64,000 bases of DNA from Paractinoplanes polyasparticus (GCF_019710575.1 NZ_JAHWFK010000031.1:304443-368442), one strand, 5' to 3'. Numbered from the stretch's first letter, positions 1-9,159 are shown. A program made the numbers and translations. The notes: generated from the letters alone by a model not told the origin.

Positions 1-2314
1 GCTCTGCGTGATCGACGACGCGCAGTGGCTGGACCGGGAGTCGGCCGACGCCCTCGCCTTCGTCGCCCGCCGCCTGCACGCCGAGGCCCTCGGGCTGCTG
101 TTCGCCACCCGCCAGCACGGCCGGCCCTCGGTCGACGGGCTGCCCGCGCTCGTGTTGGGCGGACTTCCCGGGGAGGACGCCCGCTGCCTGTTGTCGGCGG
201 TCGTCTCCGGTCACCTCGACGCCGCAGTCGCCGCGGCCGTCATCACCGGCACCGGCGGCAACCCGCTGGCCCTGATCGAGCTCGCTCGCACCCTGTTGCC
301 CGGGCAGCTGGCCGGCACCGTCCCGTTGCCCGCGCCGCTGCCGGTCGGCGTGCTGCTCGAAACGCACTTCCTGCGCCAGATCCAGCCGCTTCCGGCCGAG
401 ACCCGGTCGATCCTGTTGCTCGTCGCCGCCGCGCCACCCGCGAACCCCTCCCTGCTGTGGCGGGCCGCCGGGCACCTGGGAATAGCCGCCGACCGGGTGG
501 ACCTCGCAGTGTCGGCCGGTGTGCTGACCGCCTCGCTGGATTTCCGGCATCCGCTGATCCGCTCGGCCGTATACCGGGGCGCCGAGGCGGCGGACCGGCG
601 GCTCGTGCACGCGGCCCTCGCCACCGTGTACGACCCCGAGCTCGATGCCGACCGCCACGCGTGGCATCGCGCGCAGGCCACGGCCGGGCTCGACGAACAG
701 GTGGCCGCCCTGCTCGAGAAGGCCTCCGAAAGCGCCCGGTCGCGCGGCGGCCATGCCGAGCAGGCCGCCTTCCTGTCGCGGGCGGCGGACCTCTCGCCCG
801 ATCCGCGCGCGCAGGGCTCGCGCCTGGTCGCGGCAGCTCGCGCCCACCTCGTGCTCGGCGATCCGGTCGCCGCGGCCCGGATGCTCGACCGCGCCGAGCC
901 CGGGCTGGACCGGCCCGTGCCGCGAGCGCTGGCCCGTCAGGCCCGGGCAACGGCCGAGATGTACGCCGGCCGCTATGCCGCTGCGCCCGGGATCCTGCTG
1001 CAGGCGGCCGCGTCGATCGCCGGCCTGGACGCCGCGCTGGCCCGGAAGCTGATGTTCGAGGCGATGCAGGCCGTCCTGATCGCCGGCGATCAGGCCACCG
1101 CACCGGCTCTGGCTCGTGCGGTGCTGGCTTCACCGGCGCTGCAGGCGGCGCGGTCGACGTACGCGGACCTGTTTCTGACCGGCTGCGCCACCCGCCTCGC
1201 CGGCGACTACCGATCGGCCGTGCCGCTGCTGCGTGGCGCGCTGACCGCCCTGGCCGCGGAGGGCGGGCCGGCCGAGGACGGACTGCCGCTCGCCGCGGCC
1301 GGCCTGCTCGCCGCCGACGACCTGTGGGACGACGAGGCCGGCCGGCGGGCGTGGATCAAGCTCGAGGCGTACGACCGCGCGAGCGGAGCCCTGGGAAGGC
1401 TGCGGACCGCCCTGGCGGTCGGCGCCACCTGGGAGCTGCGAGCGGGTCGCTTCACCGCCGCCGAGGCGCTCCAGGACGAGCTGTCCGGCCTGGTCGCGGT
1501 CGTCGGGCAGCACCACAGCGGTGTCGCCTCGCGGATCGAGCTCCTGGCCTGGAGCGGGCGGGCGGCCGAGACGCGGGCGATCGCGGCCCGCGCCGGCGAC
1601 CTCGACGACCTGGCCCGCAACGCGCTGGCCGTCCTCGAGCTCGGTCTCGGCCGGTACCCCGAGGCACTGGCCCACCTACGATGCACTTTAGACAGTGATC
1701 GGCCGGGCGCGGCCACCCGGTCGCTGCACGAGATCGTCGAGGCGGGCGTGCGGAGCGGAGACCACGAGGCGGCGAAGGCGGCCCTCGCGCGGATGGACGA
1801 ACGGGCCCCGGTCAGCGGCACCGCATGGGGACTGGGCCTGCTGGCCCGCTGCCGGGCCCTGATGGCGGACGACGATCAGGCCGAGGCGCTGTATCGCGAA
1901 TCGACCGAGCTGCTCGGCCGCACCCGGATCAGAACCGAGCTGGCCCGCAGCCACCTCCTGTACGGCGAGTGGTTGCGCCGGCGCCGGCGACGGGCCGACG
2001 CCCGGGTCCAGCTGCGAACCGCCCACGAGATGTTCACGCGCATGGGCGCCGCCGCTTTCGCCGGCCGCGCGCGATCCGAACTGCTGGCCACGGGCGAGCG
2101 GCCCCGCCCCCGCAGTGAGCGCTCCGACAGCGGCCTGACCGCGCAGGAGAGGCAGGTCGCCGGTCTGGCGGCGGCCGGCGCGACCAACAGCGAGATCGCC
2201 GCCCGGCTGTTCCTCAGCACGTCCACCGTCGAATACCACCTGACCCGGATCTTCCGGAAGCTGGCCATCACCTCACGCCGCCGGCTGGCCGCCGCCCTGA
2301 GCGACGGGGCCTGA
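1..2314 (+). CDS. LuxR-family (LAL-type) transcriptional regulator, 5' end outside window
   Basis: C-terminal part of a large ATP-binding LuxR regulator. The reading frame is already open at base 2 and begins with a Walker B strand (CVIDDAQWLD), so the P-loop and true start lie upstream of the window. The middle (roughly residues 250-690) is alanine/leucine-rich helical repeat sequence typical of the TPR-like sensor region of this family. The last 65 residues are a LuxR helix-turn-helix (GLTAQERQVAGLAAAG ... NSEIAARLFLSTSTVEYH). Such proteins are inducer-responsive activators; the target cannot be told here. The 3' end overlaps the convergent hydrolase gene by 42 bases. Confidence 0.9.
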   Translation, partial: LCVIDDAQWLDRESADALAFVARRLHAEALGLLFATRQHGRPSVDGLPALVLGGLPGEDARCLLSAVVSGHLDAAVAAAVITGTGGNPLALIELARTLLPGQLAGTVPLPAPLPVGVLLETHFLRQIQPLPAETRSILLLVAAAPPANPSLLWRAAGHLGIAADRVDLAVSAGVLTASLDFRHPLIRSAVYRGAEAADRRLVHAALATVYDPELDADRHAWHRAQATAGLDEQVAALLEKASESARSRGGHAEQAAFLSRAADLSPDPRAQGSRLVAAARAHLVLGDPVAAARMLDRAEPGLDRPVPRALARQARATAEMYAGRYAAAPGILLQAAASIAGLDAALARKLMFEAMQAVLIAGDQATAPALARAVLASPALQAARSTYADLFLTGCATRLAGDYRSAVPLLRGALTALAAEGGPAEDGLPLAAAGLLAADDLWDDEAGRRAWIKLEAYDRASGALGRLRTALAVGATWELRAGRFTAAEALQDELSGLVAVVGQHHSGVASRIELLAWSGRAAETRAIAARAGDLDDLARNALAVLELGLGRYPEALAHLRCTLDSDRPGAATRSLHEIVEAGVRSGDHEAAKAALARMDERAPVSGTAWGLGLLARCRALMADDDQAEALYRESTELLGRTRIRTELARSHLLYGEWLRRRRRRADARVQLRTAHEMFTRMGAAAFAGRARSELLATGERPRPRSERSDSGLTAQERQVAGLAAAGATNSEIAARLFLSTSTVEYHLTRIFRKLAITSRRRLAAALSDGA

Positions 2315-3142
2315 GGCCTGTTTCAGCCACGTCTCGACGGGCTCGATGATCGCGCGCGGGCTGCGGCGGGCCCAGGTGAAGTGGTCGAAGCCTCCGGACG
2401 CGGTGGCGGGCACGGTGATCTGTTCCACCGGTCCGCCCACCCGGCGGGCCAGGTGGGCGACGGCCGCGGGCGGGATCAGCCGGTCGCCGTCCAGAGCGAG
2501 CAGCAGCGACGGCACCCGGGAGCCGCTCAGGGCCGCCTCGTAGTCGGTGGGGTCGCCGGCGAGGTGGTATCGGCCGTGCCGGGCCTCGTACGCCCAGTCG
2601 CGCATCATCGACCGCGGCTGCCGGCCGCCGAATCGCAGCAGATGACCGGGCCAGTGACCCGCCGCGCGGGACACGCCGCCCACGACAGCGACGCCCAGCC
2701 GTCGCTGCCAGCGCCGGTGCGCCGGCAGGTGCAGGGGAGCGCTGGTGCCGGTGGCGATCGCGACGACCGCGGCCGGGCGGACGGTTCCGCCGGCGGCGGC
2801 GAGCAGGGCGATCTGACCGCCCAGGCTGTGGCCCACCAGCGCGACGTCCGGAGCGCCCAGGGCCCGGGCCAGCTGCACCGCGGCCGGAAGGTCGCCGCGG
2901 ATCAGGTCGGAGTAGCCGAACCGGGCCCGGCGCAGGTCGCCGACGCGGCTCTCGGGCATGCCGCGCCACTCGACACCGATGACGTGGCGTGCCCAGGCCT
3001 GGAACAGGGGCTCGTAGTAGCCGATCGGAACGCCCAGCGCGGGAAGGAAGACGATCGACGGCCCGGACGACGGCGCGTGGTATTCGCGAACGCCGATGAC
3101 GGCATCGGCCAGCGGGATGCGGTGTGTCCGTGTGCCCGTCAC
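2273..3142 (-). CDS. alpha/beta hydrolase
   Basis: Serine hydrolase of the alpha/beta fold, 289 residues, substrate unknown. The nucleophile elbow GHSLGG is at about residue 105, an acidic residue lies in LLALDGDRLIP, and a late histidine follows in GGFDHFTW, giving a complete triad. No signal peptide is visible, so it is probably cytoplasmic. The GTG start is chosen because it overlaps the stop of the upstream PH-domain gene by four bases (translational coupling) and because the protein sequence begins to make sense there; reading further upstream in the same frame gives low-complexity sequence antisense to the PH-domain gene. It is the last gene of a three-gene operon. Confidence 0.85.
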   Translation of the reverse strand: MTGTRTHRIPLADAVIGVREYHAPSSGPSIVFLPALGVPIGYYEPLFQAWARHVIGVEWRGMPESRVGDLRRARFGYSDLIRGDLPAAVQLARALGAPDVALVGHSLGGQIALLAAAGGTVRPAAVVAIATGTSAPLHLPAHRRWQRRLGVAVVGGVSRAAGHWPGHLLRFGGRQPRSMMRDWAYEARHGRYHLAGDPTDYEAALSGSRVPSLLLALDGDRLIPPAAVAHLARRVGGPVEQITVPATASGGFDHFTWARRSPRAIIEPVETWLKQASGPVAQGGGQPAA

Positions 3143-4626
3143 CCTGTCGTCCGTCCCTGGTCGAGAAAGGGGGTCAGCAGTCCGGGGACCGCGGCGTCGG
3201 CCACGTCGATGCCGGCGCCCGCGGCCACGTCCCGGATGGCGTAGGCGCCGGAGCCCGCGGCCGTGGTCGCCCGGACGGTGATCAGCCCGGCCCGGCGCTG
3301 GAACAGTGACTGGCGCACCGTCCAGCCGATGATGCCGCGACGCTGGAGGGCGACCGTGCTGCGGCGGACCGAGCCGCTGCGGGCCACCAGGTATTCGCCG
3401 TGGATGCCGTGGCCGAGGCTGCGGTAGGCGTCCAGGGCGAGGGCCACGGCCACCGGCACGGCGACCGTCGCGGTGATCCACGCGAGGTGCAGGAGCACGT
3501 CGGTGACGAGCAGGCCGAGCACGATCAGCGGCAGTTCGCCGGCCAGCACACCACCCAGCGCCCAGCTCAGGCGGCGCCCGCGCGCCGCGACGGGATGCGG
3601 CGACAGGTGGGCCGCCTCGGTCGGTGCGACCGGTTCGCGTACGACGTCGGCCGCGACCCGCCGGGCCAGCGCTCCGGGCGCGGGCGGCAGCAGGGTGCTG
3701 TGCTGAGCCTTGTCCTGTTCCACCCCGGTCGCCATGCCGGTGGCCACGACATCCACCCGGGCCGCTCCGGCCAGCCGGTTGCCGAGCGGCTCGACGACCT
3801 CGACCCCCCGCACCCGCTGCTCCTCGACCGAGATGGACCGGGTGGTCAGCAGCCCTCGCCGCACCCGCAGAGTGCCACCCGGCTCGCGCTCGAGCCGATA
3901 GCCCCACCACCTCTCGGCCCACAGCCCGAGCGCGCCGATCGCCCCGGTCACCAGCGCCGCCACCACCAGCACGGCGATGCCCCCGAGCACGCCCAGGCCG
4001 CTCAGCCGGTCGATCGTCCACTCGACGAGCCCGCCGGACAGACCGAACCAGTCGGCCACGTTGAGCAGGCCGCCGACCGCGGAGAAACCCAGCAGGGGCG
4101 CGACGAACGACAACGGCGCGTACCGGATCCAGGCGGGATCGAGCACGGCGAGCGTGCCGCCGGCGCCCGCGGCGGCGGATCGGTCGAGCAGCGTACGACG
4201 CAGTTCGTCGCCGGTGGCCCGGGTGACCGGCCCCAGCCGCACGGTCCCCTTCTCGGCATGCTCGCCGGTGCCTATCCGCACCGACACCAGCCCGAACACT
4301 CGCAGCAACGGATTGGCGGTGACATCGACGGTGCGGATCCGGTCGCGTTGCAGGGAGCGACGATTCCGGATGAGCATTCCCGTGTGCAGCTCGACGCGAT
4401 CGGGACCGATCCGATACCGGCTGAACCGCAGGCGCAGCCATTCCGCGAGCGTTCCGGCCACCACGATCACCACCGCGCCGGGCAGCACCCAGCCCAGCGC
4501 GACCGCGACGGAGATGTCGGCCAGCCCGACCGCCGTCGGCACGCCGGCCACCACCGCGACGCCGAGCATGAAGATCGCGGCCACCGGCACGGCCCGCCGG
4601 TCGAGCCGGCGCCAGTCCGGGCTCAC
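3139..4626 (-). CDS. PH-domain membrane protein, YdbT-like
   Basis: Membrane protein of 495 residues with the architecture of Bacillus YdbT: hydrophobic pairs alternating with three bacterial PH (bPH_2) segments. The PH-like stretches are near residues 60-120 (RIGPDRVELHTGML), 245-310 (GTLRVRRGLLTTRSISVEEQ) and 405-470 (EYLVARSGSVRRSTVALQRR). Transmembrane pairs occur near residues 12-55, 160-235 and 350-395. In Bacillus, YdbS and YdbT protect against certain bacteriocins; that role is family knowledge and is not shown here. It overlaps both neighbours by four bases, so the three genes are surely one transcript. Confidence 0.88.
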   Translation of the reverse strand: MSPDWRRLDRRAVPVAAIFMLGVAVVAGVPTAVGLADISVAVALGWVLPGAVVIVVAGTLAEWLRLRFSRYRIGPDRVELHTGMLIRNRRSLQRDRIRTVDVTANPLLRVFGLVSVRIGTGEHAEKGTVRLGPVTRATGDELRRTLLDRSAAAGAGGTLAVLDPAWIRYAPLSFVAPLLGFSAVGGLLNVADWFGLSGGLVEWTIDRLSGLGVLGGIAVLVVAALVTGAIGALGLWAERWWGYRLEREPGGTLRVRRGLLTTRSISVEEQRVRGVEVVEPLGNRLAGAARVDVVATGMATGVEQDKAQHSTLLPPAPGALARRVAADVVREPVAPTEAAHLSPHPVAARGRRLSWALGGVLAGELPLIVLGLLVTDVLLHLAWITATVAVPVAVALALDAYRSLGHGIHGEYLVARSGSVRRSTVALQRRGIIGWTVRQSLFQRRAGLITVRATTAAGSGAYAIRDVAAGAGIDVADAAVPGLLTPFLDQGRTTG

Positions 4627-5147
4627 GTGGCATCACCCGGAACGGCCTGGGTGGCCTCGGTGAGCTGCTCGGCGACCTCCTCGGCACGGGCGTGGTCGAG
4701 GCCGGGCATGGTCACCGCCCCCTTGGCCGACGCCGTCGTCACGACCACGGTGGCCAGCCCGAATCGCTGCTCCACCGGGCCGCGCCGGGTGTCCACGGTC
4801 TGGATACGGGACAGCGGCGCCACCCGCCATTCCTGCCAGAACCAGCCCGTACGGGTGTAGACGGCGATGTCGGTGACCTCCCACCGGTGCACCCGGAACC
4901 ACCAGCGGGGGAGTGCCACCACGGCGACCAGGCCGGCCGCCGCGATGACCGCGGCCGGGGCGAGCAGCCATAACCGCGCGGGCGCGATCAGCACGCCGAG
5001 CACGACCAGCACCACAACCGGCGCGGCGAACAGCAGCACCAGGTTGGTCGCCCACCAGCCGACCGCGCGCCGATCGACCGGATGACGCGGCGGCCGCAGC
5101 CGCACGCCACTCGCCGATGCCGTTGCGGGCCCAGCGCCACCGGTCAT
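4623..5147 (-). CDS. PH-domain membrane protein, YdbS-like
   Basis: Protein of 174 residues with two membrane spans (about residues 30-52 and 60-85) followed by one bPH_2 domain that begins with the WRVHRWEVTD-like segment (RVHRWEVTDIAVYTRTGWF) and ends with the usual helix (MPGLDHARAEEVAEQL). It is the short partner of the downstream three-PH-domain protein, as ydbS is to ydbT in Bacillus. First gene of the operon. The 102-base gap to the next minus-strand gene upstream probably carries the promoter, but I could not assign -10 or -35 elements with confidence. Confidence 0.87.
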   Translation of the reverse strand: MTGGAGPATASASGVRLRPPRHPVDRRAVGWWATNLVLLFAAPVVVLVVLGVLIAPARLWLLAPAAVIAAAGLVAVVALPRWWFRVHRWEVTDIAVYTRTGWFWQEWRVAPLSRIQTVDTRRGPVEQRFGLATVVVTTASAKGAVTMPGLDHARAEEVAEQLTEATQAVPGDAT

Positions 5148-5249
5148 GTCACGGTCCCCCGGCGTCGTAGACAGCTGGCGGCTCCACTCTATAGCCGGGT
5201 GCCACCGGCCCGGACGGGTCGATCCGGCACGGGCCCGGCCGTTCGTCGC

Positions 5250-5687
5250 CTACGGTTCGGTTTCGATGGCGAACGAGGCCCAGACGTGTTTGGCGTCTCC
5301 GGCCGGGTACCAGCCGATATCCAGCGACATGGCGCGGGCGATGGGCAGGCCGCGGCCCCGATGGTCGGCCAGGGCGGCGGCGGTGTCGACCGGGGCGTGG
5401 TGGCGGTCGTGGTCGGCGACGTCGAGGACCAAGCGGTCGTCGTGGCGCAGGAGCCGGACGGTGGTGGGTGGAAGACCGTGTTGCAGAGCGTTCGTGGCGA
5501 GCTCGGTGGCGACCAGCACGATGCGCTCGAAGACCTCTGCCAGCACCTCGTCGCCGGTCGGCCCCAGCTCGGCGAGCACCTGATCCAATGATCTCCGGAG
5601 CGAGCGCAGATCGTCGGGGCGTACGAGCGACCAGCGCCGCAACTCGACGGTGTGCGGCGGGGGACGGGACTTGGTCACCTCGGTCAT
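5250..5687 (-). CDS. ATP-binding anti-sigma-factor-like protein (HATPase_c, RsbW family)
   Basis: Small stand-alone GHKL ATPase of 145 residues. The N-box is clear (ATELATNALQHG, about residues 58-69), followed by VADHD and the G-box region RGRGLPIARAMS. It lacks a histidine phosphoacceptor domain. These proteins usually act as anti-sigma factor kinases of the RsbW/SpoIIAB type, which in actinobacteria occur in large numbers, often orphaned. No sigma factor or anti-anti-sigma gene is adjacent, so the partner is unknown. GTG and ATG starts were compared; the ATG at 5687 is the first that gives the normal N-terminal length. Confidence 0.88.
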   Translation of the reverse strand: MTEVTKSRPPPHTVELRRWSLVRPDDLRSLRRSLDQVLAELGPTGDEVLAEVFERIVLVATELATNALQHGLPPTTVRLLRHDDRLVLDVADHDRHHAPVDTAAALADHRGRGLPIARAMSLDIGWYPAGDAKHVWASFAIETEP

Positions 5688-5806
5688 CCTTCAGATGTGC
5701 CCTCCCACGGCGGGGTCAAGCGCGGAAGCCGGCATGACCTGATCAGGGCGTGCCGGCCACCGACCAGATCGGGCCGGCCGACCGGCATGATCCGGTGACC
5801 CTGAGG

Positions 5807-6838
5807 TCAGCGGCTCGACCGGGCCTCCCGCAGCGGCGCTCCGACCTCGTGCAGGTGGCGAAGGGCCTGCCGGTAGGACTCGATGAGGCCGGTCTGCTCG
5901 TACGGGACACCGATCTCGGCGCAGTACTGCTGGACGATCGGCTGCGCCTTGCGCAGGTTCACGCTCGGCATGGCCGGGAACAGGTGGTGCTCGATCTGGT
6001 AGTTGAGGCCGCCCAGCGCGACGTCGACGAACCATCCGCCGCGGACGTTCCGGGAGGTCAGGACCTGCTTGCGCAGGTAGTCCTCATCGCCCGTGGGGTG
6101 CGGCATGCCCTTGTGGTTGGGCGCGAACGTCATGCCCAGATAGACGCCGAACAGCGCCTGGTGAACCACCATGAAGGCCAGCGCCTGGAGCGGCGAGAGG
6201 ACGATGAACAGCGCCGAGAAGTAGGCCGCGGCGTGGACGATCAGCAGGCCGATCTCCAGGCCCGGGCGTTTGACGGTGCCGGCTCGGATGGCCTTGAGGC
6301 TGGAGATCTTCAGGTCGAGGCCGAGCAGGGTCAGCAGCGGGAAGAAGAGGCCGGCCTGGTGGCGGGTGACGAAGGCGGCCAGGCCGCGGCGGCCGAGCGC
6401 CGATTCGCTGGCCCAGATCAGCACCTCGGGCGCCACGTCCGGGTCGAGGTCGTCGTGGTTCGGGTTGTTGTGGTGGCGGGTGTGCTTCTCCATCCACCAG
6501 CCGTAACTCATGCCGACACCGAGGTTGCCGGCGATGCGGCCGGCGATCGCGCTGGGACCCTTGGTGCGGAACACCTGCCGGTGGGCCAGATCGTGCGCGA
6601 CCAGGGCCAGCTGGGCGAACGCCACGGCGAGCACCGCCGCGACCGCCAGCGTCCACCAGGACGAGCCGACGAGGAAGAACGCGGTCCAGCTGCCGGCGGC
6701 CAGCAGGCCGACGAGCGTCAGACGCAGGACGTAGTAGACCGGGCGGCGCCGCATCAGGTCGAGCGCGCTGACCCGGCGGTTGAGTTCCGCGAAGTCGCTG
6801 CCGGCGGCGGGGGGACGCCGGAGTGTGGAAGCCGTCAT
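5807..6838 (-). CDS. membrane fatty-acid desaturase
   Basis: Membrane-bound di-iron acyl desaturase of 343 residues. All three histidine boxes are visible: HDLAH near residue 93, HTRHHNNPNH near residue 125, and the C-terminal QIEHH near residue 280. Hydrophobic spans flank them (about residues 38-85 and 180-225). It introduces a double bond into membrane acyl chains, the classic homeoviscous response to cold. It is divergent from a sensor kinase/response regulator pair; the 130-base gap contains a long interrupted palindrome. The start is the ATG followed by ACGGCTTCC; reading further upstream only gives sequence antisense to the kinase gene. Confidence 0.92.
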   Translation of the reverse strand: MTASTLRRPPAAGSDFAELNRRVSALDLMRRRPVYYVLRLTLVGLLAAGSWTAFFLVGSSWWTLAVAAVLAVAFAQLALVAHDLAHRQVFRTKGPSAIAGRIAGNLGVGMSYGWWMEKHTRHHNNPNHDDLDPDVAPEVLIWASESALGRRGLAAFVTRHQAGLFFPLLTLLGLDLKISSLKAIRAGTVKRPGLEIGLLIVHAAAYFSALFIVLSPLQALAFMVVHQALFGVYLGMTFAPNHKGMPHPTGDEDYLRKQVLTSRNVRGGWFVDVALGGLNYQIEHHLFPAMPSVNLRKAQPIVQQYCAEIGVPYEQTGLIESYRQALRHLHEVGAPLREARSSR

Positions 6839-6872
6839 CGGTCCATCGTCGTCGCTGCGGGCCGGCGGATCA

Positions 6873-6913
6873 GGAGTGCCAGGCCCCAGTTCCGATTGGG
6901 GTGCCAGCACTCC
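6873..6913. promoter_or_regulatory. 41-base interrupted palindrome in the desaturase/sensor-kinase divergent promoter
   Basis: GGAGTGC (6873-6879) is matched by GCACTCC (6907-6913), and the inner arms CCCCA (6884-6888) and TGGGG (6897-6901) also pair around an 8-base centre. GTGCCAG occurs as a direct repeat on both sides. The element sits almost in the middle of the gap between the divergent start codons, where a binding site for the linked NarL-type regulator would be expected. It may be an operator or, less likely, an RNA hairpin. Confidence 0.6.
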
Positions 6914-6968
6914 TGCGGTGTCGCCACCGCCCGTCCTCCGCCGACCGGCGGCGCGGGATGATGGGGTC

Positions 6969-8234
6969 ATGCTCTTCCGGATTCGTGTGCGCACCGGCCT
7001 TCGTGCGATCGGGCACGGCGTGTGCGCGACCGGTCTCGGGTTGCTGAACGTGCCGGTGCTCGCCCTGTGGTTGATCGGTCTGGTCCTCAGCCCGATGCCC
7101 GTGCTCGGCGCCGATCTGCTCCACGTGACCACCGTGGTCGTCCGGTGGCGGGCCGACCTCGAGCGGCGCCTCGGCGAGCTGGCCGGGGTGCCCATCCGCC
7201 GGCCGTACCTGCCCTCGCCCGACCGGGCCGAGCAGGGGGGCCGCCGATGGGTGCGATGGATCATCACGGACCCCGCGACCTGGCGTGACATGTCCTGGCT
7301 GCTGCCGGGCGCGTTGGTCAGTGTGGTGCTCGGCCTGATCACGGTGGCGATTCCGGCGTACGGTCTGGCCGGGGTCCTCCTGGTCCCGCTGTGGCTGTTC
7401 CTGGGTGACGTGTGGTTCGGGTACGGCTTGTTCTGGCCGGTCGCGAACCTGGCCGAGGCCTGGCTGGCCCTCCCGCAGGGGCTGATCGTCATCGCGGGCG
7501 GGCTCGTCGTGGCCCCACTGCTGCGCCGGGTCGATGTGCTGTTCGCCCGGCTGTTCCTCGCGCCCACCTCGGCCGCCGAACTGCGGCTGCGGGTCGCCCA
7601 CCTGACCACCACCCGAAGCGACACGATCGACGCGCAGAGCGCCGAACTGCTCCGCATCGAGCGCGACCTGCACGACGGCGCCCAGGCCCGGATGGTGTCG
7701 GTCGGCATGACGATCGGGCTGGCCGAACGGCTCGTCCGGCGCGATCCGGACGCGGCGCTCAAGCTCCTGGCCGAGGCGCGCGCGTCCAGCACGGCCGCCC
7801 TCGTCGACCTGCGCCACCTGGTGCAGGGAATACATCCGCCGGTGCTCGCCGAGCGCGGCCTGGAGGGGGCCGTACAGGCGGTCGCGCTGCACATGCCGGT
7901 GCCCATCGAGGTCACGTCGCAGCTGCCCGGCCGGCTCGAGACGCCGATCGAATCGGCCGTCTACTTCGCCGTGGCCGAGGCTCTGACCAACATGGCCCGG
8001 CACAGCCGGGCCCACTCGGCCTGGGTGCGCATCCGTCACGTCGAGGGGCTGCTCGCGGTCGATGTCGGCGACGACGGTGTCGGCGGCGCCGACGCTGCCC
8101 GCGGCACGGGTCTGCGCGGTGTCGAGCGTCGCCTCAACGCCTTCGATGGCACGATGACGATCTCTTCGCCGCCGAACGGCCCGACCGTCGTGACCATGGA
8201 GGTGCCGTGCGCGTTGTCATCGCCGAAGATCTGA
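6969..8234 (+). CDS. sensor histidine kinase (HisKA_3, N-terminal sensor domain), DesK-like context
   Basis: Kinase of 421 residues. The N-terminal half has four hydrophobic spans (about residues 15-50 and 105-190) resembling the actinobacterial membrane 'putative sensor' domain. The dimerisation helix carries the phospho-acceptor in ERDLHDGAQARM (His near residue 234), and the ATPase domain has EALTNMARHS (N-box) and VGDDGVGG (G1). It is paired with the NarL-type regulator downstream, whose start lies 28 bases inside this gene. The position opposite a desaturase resembles Bacillus des-desKR; the membrane-fluidity role is inferred from that. Start: ATG at 6969; longer readings overlap the desaturase. 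Confidence 0.88.
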   Translation: MLFRIRVRTGLRAIGHGVCATGLGLLNVPVLALWLIGLVLSPMPVLGADLLHVTTVVVRWRADLERRLGELAGVPIRRPYLPSPDRAEQGGRRWVRWIITDPATWRDMSWLLPGALVSVVLGLITVAIPAYGLAGVLLVPLWLFLGDVWFGYGLFWPVANLAEAWLALPQGLIVIAGGLVVAPLLRRVDVLFARLFLAPTSAAELRLRVAHLTTTRSDTIDAQSAELLRIERDLHDGAQARMVSVGMTIGLAERLVRRDPDAALKLLAEARASSTAALVDLRHLVQGIHPPVLAERGLEGAVQAVALHMPVPIEVTSQLPGRLETPIESAVYFAVAEALTNMARHSRAHSAWVRIRHVEGLLAVDVGDDGVGGADAARGTGLRGVERRLNAFDGTMTISSPPNGPTVVTMEVPCALSSPKI

Positions 8235-8842
8235 CGTTGCTGCGCGACGGGCTGACCCGCCTGCTCGAGGCGTTCGACTTCGAGGTCGTCGCCGCCGTCG
8301 ACAACGGGCCCGCGCTGCTCCCGACCCTGCTGCGCGAGCGCCCGGACGTGGCCATCATCGACGTGCGGCTGCCACCCACGCACACCGACGAGGGGCTCAA
8401 GGCCGCCATCGCCGCCCGTACCGCGATTCCCGGTCTCCCGGTGCTGGTGCTCTCGCAGCACGTCGAGTCGCTCTACGCCCGGGAACTGCTGACCGACAGC
8501 GGTGGGGGAGTGGGCTATCTGCTCAAGGAACGGGTGTCCGACGTCGAGCAGTTCGTTCAGGCGGTGCAGCAGGTGGCCGCGGGCGGAACGGCCCTCGACC
8601 CCGAGGTCGTCACCCAGTTGCTGGGTCGCCGGGAACGGCTCGCCGGCCTGACCCCGCGGGAGCAGGACGTCCTCAAGCACATCGCCGAGGGGCGTTCGAA
8701 CGCGGCCATCGCGGGCCGGCTGTTCATCACCGAGAAGGTGGTCAGCAAGTACATCAACAACATCTTCACCAAGCTCGGCCTGCCCCCGTCGGACGACGAC
8801 AACCGGCGGGTCCTGGCCGTCCTCAGATACCTCGGCGGCTGA
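8207..8842 (+). CDS. NarL/LuxR-type response regulator
   Basis: Response regulator of 211 residues. The receiver domain starts VRVVIAEDLTLLRDG, with the acidic pocket at E7/D8 and the phosphorylated Asp in AIIDVRLPP (about residue 53); the lysine of the switch is in YLLKERV. The C-terminal LuxR helix-turn-helix begins GLTPREQDVLKHIAEG. A GGAGGT stretch precedes the GTG start, inside the end of the kinase gene. Partner of the upstream kinase; likely to act on the palindrome at 6873-6913. Confidence 0.9.
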   Translation: MRVVIAEDLTLLRDGLTRLLEAFDFEVVAAVDNGPALLPTLLRERPDVAIIDVRLPPTHTDEGLKAAIAARTAIPGLPVLVLSQHVESLYARELLTDSGGGVGYLLKERVSDVEQFVQAVQQVAAGGTALDPEVVTQLLGRRERLAGLTPREQDVLKHIAEGRSNAAIAGRLFITEKVVSKYINNIFTKLGLPPSDDDNRRVLAVLRYLGG

Positions 8843-8847
8843 TCCGC

Positions 8848-9096
8848 CTACTTGGTGCTGGGTGGTGCGGCGACGTCGAAGGGATGACGCAGCGTCTGCA
8901 TGGTGCTGCCCTCGCGGTCGGATGCCCGGGCGGCGGGCGGCTTCTGCTCCGCCGAGGGCGGTGCGAGGAACGTCGCCGTGTGATCGTGGGCCGGGGCGCT
9001 CTGCGGCGCGGCGTCGGCCGACTGCCGATCGTGGCTGAATCCGCCGGGGACCGATGCGGGCCGGGTGGCGGGGGTGTTCGGTGACGAGGCTGTCAC
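8848..9096 (-). CDS. small hypothetical protein, Pro/Ala-rich
   Basis: Possible 82-residue product from a GTG start. No domain, signal peptide or membrane span is visible; the composition is rich in Pro, Ala and Ser and looks disordered. Codon third positions are strongly G/C as in real genes, which is the main support. Upstream purine-rich AGGAAGG lies about 14 bases before the GTG, a weak ribosome-binding site. The opposite strand holds a shorter unlikely reading. It could equally be non-coding. Confidence 0.35.
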   Translation of the reverse strand: MTASSPNTPATRPASVPGGFSHDRQSADAAPQSAPAHDHTATFLAPPSAEQKPPAARASDREGSTMQTLRHPFDVAAPPSTK

Positions 9097-9142
9097 TATC
9101 GGGCAGTGCCTTCCTGGAAAGGCGCGTCGTTAAGAAGGCACG

Positions 9143-9159
9143 GGCCGTGGGGCACGGCC
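9143..9159. other. short perfect hairpin
   Basis: GGCCGTG (9143-9149) and CACGGCC (9153-9159) form a perfect 7-base stem with a GGG loop, between the small hypothetical gene and the cold-shock gene terminator. No U-tract follows on either strand, so its role is open. Confidence 0.4.
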
